Part shown: positions 6,082-7,831 of the stretch, piece after piece | How positions within the stretch are numbered: the stretch's first letter is position 1 | Layout of the letters: each line of letters opens with the position of its first letter | Assembly (NCBI GenBank): GCA_031276375.1 | Contig: JAISNE010000161.1 | Location: 1-7,831 of the forward strand | Direction: 5' to 3' | Source: Accumulibacter sp. | GTDB lineage: Bacteria > Pseudomonadota > Gammaproteobacteria > Burkholderiales > Rhodocyclaceae | DNA length: 7,831 nt | The notes under the pieces: generated by a model | What the model was told of the DNA's origin: nothing | The model's database searches: none | Seen by the model: only the letters and a program-made list of their open reading frames with translations | Made by a program: the position numbers and the translations under genes

Positions 6082-7831
6082 ATGTGCACTTCTAACTTTT
6101 CTCTCCTCAAGAACTTCCTGAGCATTCGGGGGGGGGGGGGGGAATGTTGGCGCTCGCGGCGCTCGCGCTCTCCATGCCGGTCATGGCCGTTAACATTTCC
6201 ATTAACAACGGCAGCAACGTGGAGAATAACACCGCTTGCCTGAAAGGCGACGGCAGCCTTACCGCTTCTTGCTCCGATTCCTCCGGCCAAAAAGTCGTCG
6301 TTCCGGGCGGCGCCAATCCATCCTCTTCCAGCAACAACGTCACCCTTGTAGGATGGAGTACGAGTTCGAATCCTTCATCGGCTGGCTACAGCATCTTGGG
6401 CGAGTACAACGCCAGCGACAATGCTACGGGCAACATGGTCGGGTTCTGGAGCGGAACCACCACCATAGACGGCAATATTTACGGTGGCTACAGCGTCAGC
6501 GGCAATGCTACGGGCAACAATGTCCGGTTCTTCTTCTCCGGACAAGCCACCATAACCGGCAATATTTACGGTGGCTACAGCGCCAGCGGCGGCGATGCCT
6601 TCTCCGGCAACACGCTGATAAGGGAGGGCGCAAAACACATAATCGCAGGCACGGTAAGTAACTTTCAAAAGCTCGAATTCTTCTACAGCGGCCAGGCCAA
6701 CATCGGAGAGCTGGACACCACGCCGAACGGGAGTAGCGCCACCGCCGTCGAGATCAATGTCAGAGGCTACAACGTGATTTTCGCTGGCGATATCAAGGGC
6801 GAAGGCGGCATCAACAAAACAGGTAATGGCAAACTCACGCTCGAAGGCAGCACCACCTACGCCGGCCCCACCACCATCTCCACCGGCACGCTCATCTTCA
6901 ACCAAGACACGAACCAAACCCTCGCCGGCCCAATCGGCGGCGACGGCAAGCTGGAAAAGACCGGCGCCGGCACGCTCACGCTCAAAGGCGACAACAACAC
7001 CTACGGGGGCGGCACGACCATCACCGGCGGGCTGATCGAGTTTGGCAACGCCGGCAACTTCGGTAGCGGAAACGTCACCCTGGACGGCGGCGGCCTGAAA
7101 TGGGCCAGTGGGACCCACACGAACATTTCCGGCAGGCGGGCCCCCATCGTCAAGAACGGCGGCCTCTTCGACACCAATGGCAATGACGTGGAGTTTGGAT
7201 CGGCCCTGGCCGGCGTGACTGACGATGGCGGCATCACCAAAACCGGCGATGGCATACTCACGTTCGCCGTCGCCAACACCTACACCGGCGCCACCACCAT
7301 CACCGGCGGGCTGATCGAGTTTGGCAACGAAAACAACTTCGGTAGCGGAACAGACCCAAAAAACATCACCCTGAACGGCGGCGGCCTGAAATGGGCCAGC
7401 GGAACCGACACGGACATTTCCGGCAGGCTGGCGGACATCGGCGAGAACGGCGGCATCTTCGACACCAATGGCAATGACGTGGCGCTCGGATCGGACCTGA
7501 CCGGCGTGACTGACGATGGCGGCATCATCAAGACCGGCGCGGGCATACTCAAGCTCACCGCCACCAACACCTACAAAGGCGGCACGACCATCACCGGCGG
7601 GCTGATCGAGTTTGACAACGAAAACAACCTCGGCAGCGGAAACATCACCCTGAACGGCGGCGGCCTGAAATGGGCCGACGGAAACACCTTGGACATATCC
7701 GGCAAGCTGGCCGCCATCGGCGAAAAGGGCGGCGCCTTCGACACCAATGGCAAGGACGTAGTGCTCGGATCGGCCCTGACAGGCGATGGCGGCATCACCA
7801 AGACCGGCGCAGGCATCCTCACGCTCGCGGG
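6082..7831 (+). CDS. Phase-variable autotransporter adhesin-like protein with PATR repeats (5' part; out of frame as sequenced)
   Basis: The ATG at 6082 follows GGAAGGA with six-base spacing and encodes MCTSNFSLLKNFLSIR, a signal-peptide n-region with K10 and R16. A run of 15 G then throws the frame: as written, translation stops at TGA 6241-6243 after 53 codons. With 13 or 16 G the frame joins the ORF that is open from 6144 to the edge (about 560 codons), giving a hydrophobic core MLALAALALSMPVMA and a cleavage site before VNIS. The exported passenger then shows a Cys pair (codons at 6237 and 6270), three GNIYGGYS-type units (6384-6614), and passenger-associated transport repeats of the form GGI-KTG-G-LTL-NTY-G-TTI-GGLIEF at 6804-6899, 6945-7043, 7227-7322, 7518-7613 and 7788 to the edge. 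Such Gly/Asn/Thr-rich repeats form beta-helical stalks in type V secreted adhesins. The expected C-terminal beta-barrel lies outside the window, so the secretion type is inferred. Ligand unknown. An internal start at ATG 6144 is possible but would lack the positive n-region. Confidence 0.75.
6128..6142 (+). repeat. Poly-G tract (15 G), putative slipped-strand phase-variation switch
   Basis: Fifteen consecutive G follow the codons for LSI, with a single C before and AATG after. The tract sits between the codons for the charged n-region and for the hydrophobic core of the signal peptide. Of the three frames, 13 or 16 G opens the long passenger; 15 G ends at TGA 6241-6243; 14 or 17 G ends at TAA 6191-6193. 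Gains or losses of G would therefore turn the surface protein on or off, adding or removing only glycine residues in the ON forms. The exact length is also the kind of value most easily misread by sequencing. Confidence 0.85.
6384..6614 (+). repeat. Short coding tandem repeats (GNIYGGYS-type units)
   Basis: Three imperfect units begin with GYS at 6384, 6486 and 6573, spaced 102 and then 87 bases (34 and 29 residues). Shared elements are NATGNxV (codons from 6420 and 6504) and GNIYGGYS (6471 and 6558), with a serine- and glycine-rich SGxxTIxG between them. The first unit is the most diverged. Similar units occur in large autotransporter-like surface proteins, where they probably form beta-helix turns. 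All spacings are multiples of three, so unit number can change without breaking the frame. Confidence 0.65.
7020..7831 (+). repeat. Long coding tandem repeats (279-291 bp units) in the passenger
   Basis: Units starting at the ITGGLIEF codons occur at 7020, 7299 and 7590, giving periods of 279 and 291 bases (93 and 97 residues); the third is cut by the window edge after 242 bases. The four extra residues in unit 2 are the insertion TDPK. Each unit reads GLIEFxN..NxGSG, NGGGLKWA, a variable stretch, GGxFDTNGxDV, GSxLTG, then a PATR motif. Long stretches are identical at the DNA level, for example the segments encoding GGGLKWA and FDTNG. This points to recent duplication or ongoing recombination between units. 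Confidence 0.8.

Noticed and set aside
6236..6661. 141-codon plus-strand ORF with LQRQRQCYGQ-like repeats
   Set aside because: It is an out-of-frame reading of the GNIYGGYS repeats, with no plausible start context; the passenger frame is open through the same DNA and continues to the edge.
7001..7822. Three minus-strand ORFs of similar length (7001-7279, 7280-7570, 7571-7822) inside the autotransporter
   Set aside because: Their regular spacing simply mirrors the tandem repeats of the plus-strand gene, and their similar proteins are antisense readings of the same unit.
7020..7831. Regular repeats as a CRISPR array
   Set aside because: The units are 279-291 bases, in frame, and encode a continuous protein repeat; there are no short repeats with unique spacers.

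Overview
The window is a piece of a GC-rich Gram-negative chromosome. The gene order D-Ala-D-Ala carboxypeptidase, D-amino-acid aminotransferase, DUF493 (YbeD), lipB, lipA, together with the protein sequences, fits Betaproteobacteria. A Rhodocyclales-like lineage is a guess from general resemblance, not something the sequence proves.

Layout. Positions 1-1106 (minus strand) hold most of a polytopic membrane protein of the putative Na+/H+ antiporter family, running off the left edge. Positions 1107-1554 are a divergent intergenic region. It contains a perfect TATAAT box for the rightward genes and, leftward, a promoter-like pair followed by a strong Shine-Dalgarno site and a 50-codon small ORF. 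Positions 1555-3830 hold three tightly packed genes: dacA-like carboxypeptidase, dat and ybeD. Positions 3831-4214 carry no gene. They hold a GC-rich hairpin, a cluster of REP-like palindromes arranged as a bipolar pair plus a degenerate copy, and a second compound inverted repeat. Positions 4215-5857 hold lipB and lipA, overlapping by 4 bases. After a short intergenic region, 6082 to the right edge is the 5' part of a large autotransporter-type surface protein.

How the genes work together. The carboxypeptidase trims D-Ala from peptidoglycan stem peptides, and the aminotransferase interconverts D-alanine, D-glutamate and their keto acids, so the first two genes share D-amino-acid/cell-wall metabolism. 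LipB and LipA are the two consecutive steps of endogenous lipoate synthesis. YbeD is a small conserved protein that keeps company with dacA and lipB, as it does in E. coli.

The most notable element is a run of 15 G at 6128-6142, inside the signal-peptide codons of the autotransporter gene. As sequenced, the upstream ATG (with a good ribosome site) is out of frame with the 560-codon passenger ORF and terminates at 6241-6243. A tract of 13 or 16 G would join the n-region, the hydrophobic core and the passenger into one exported protein. This is the architecture of a slipped-strand phase-variation switch, here read in the OFF state. The passenger itself contains two classes of internal tandem repeats: short GNIYGGYS-type units, then 279-291 bp units built around passenger-associated transport repeats (PATR).
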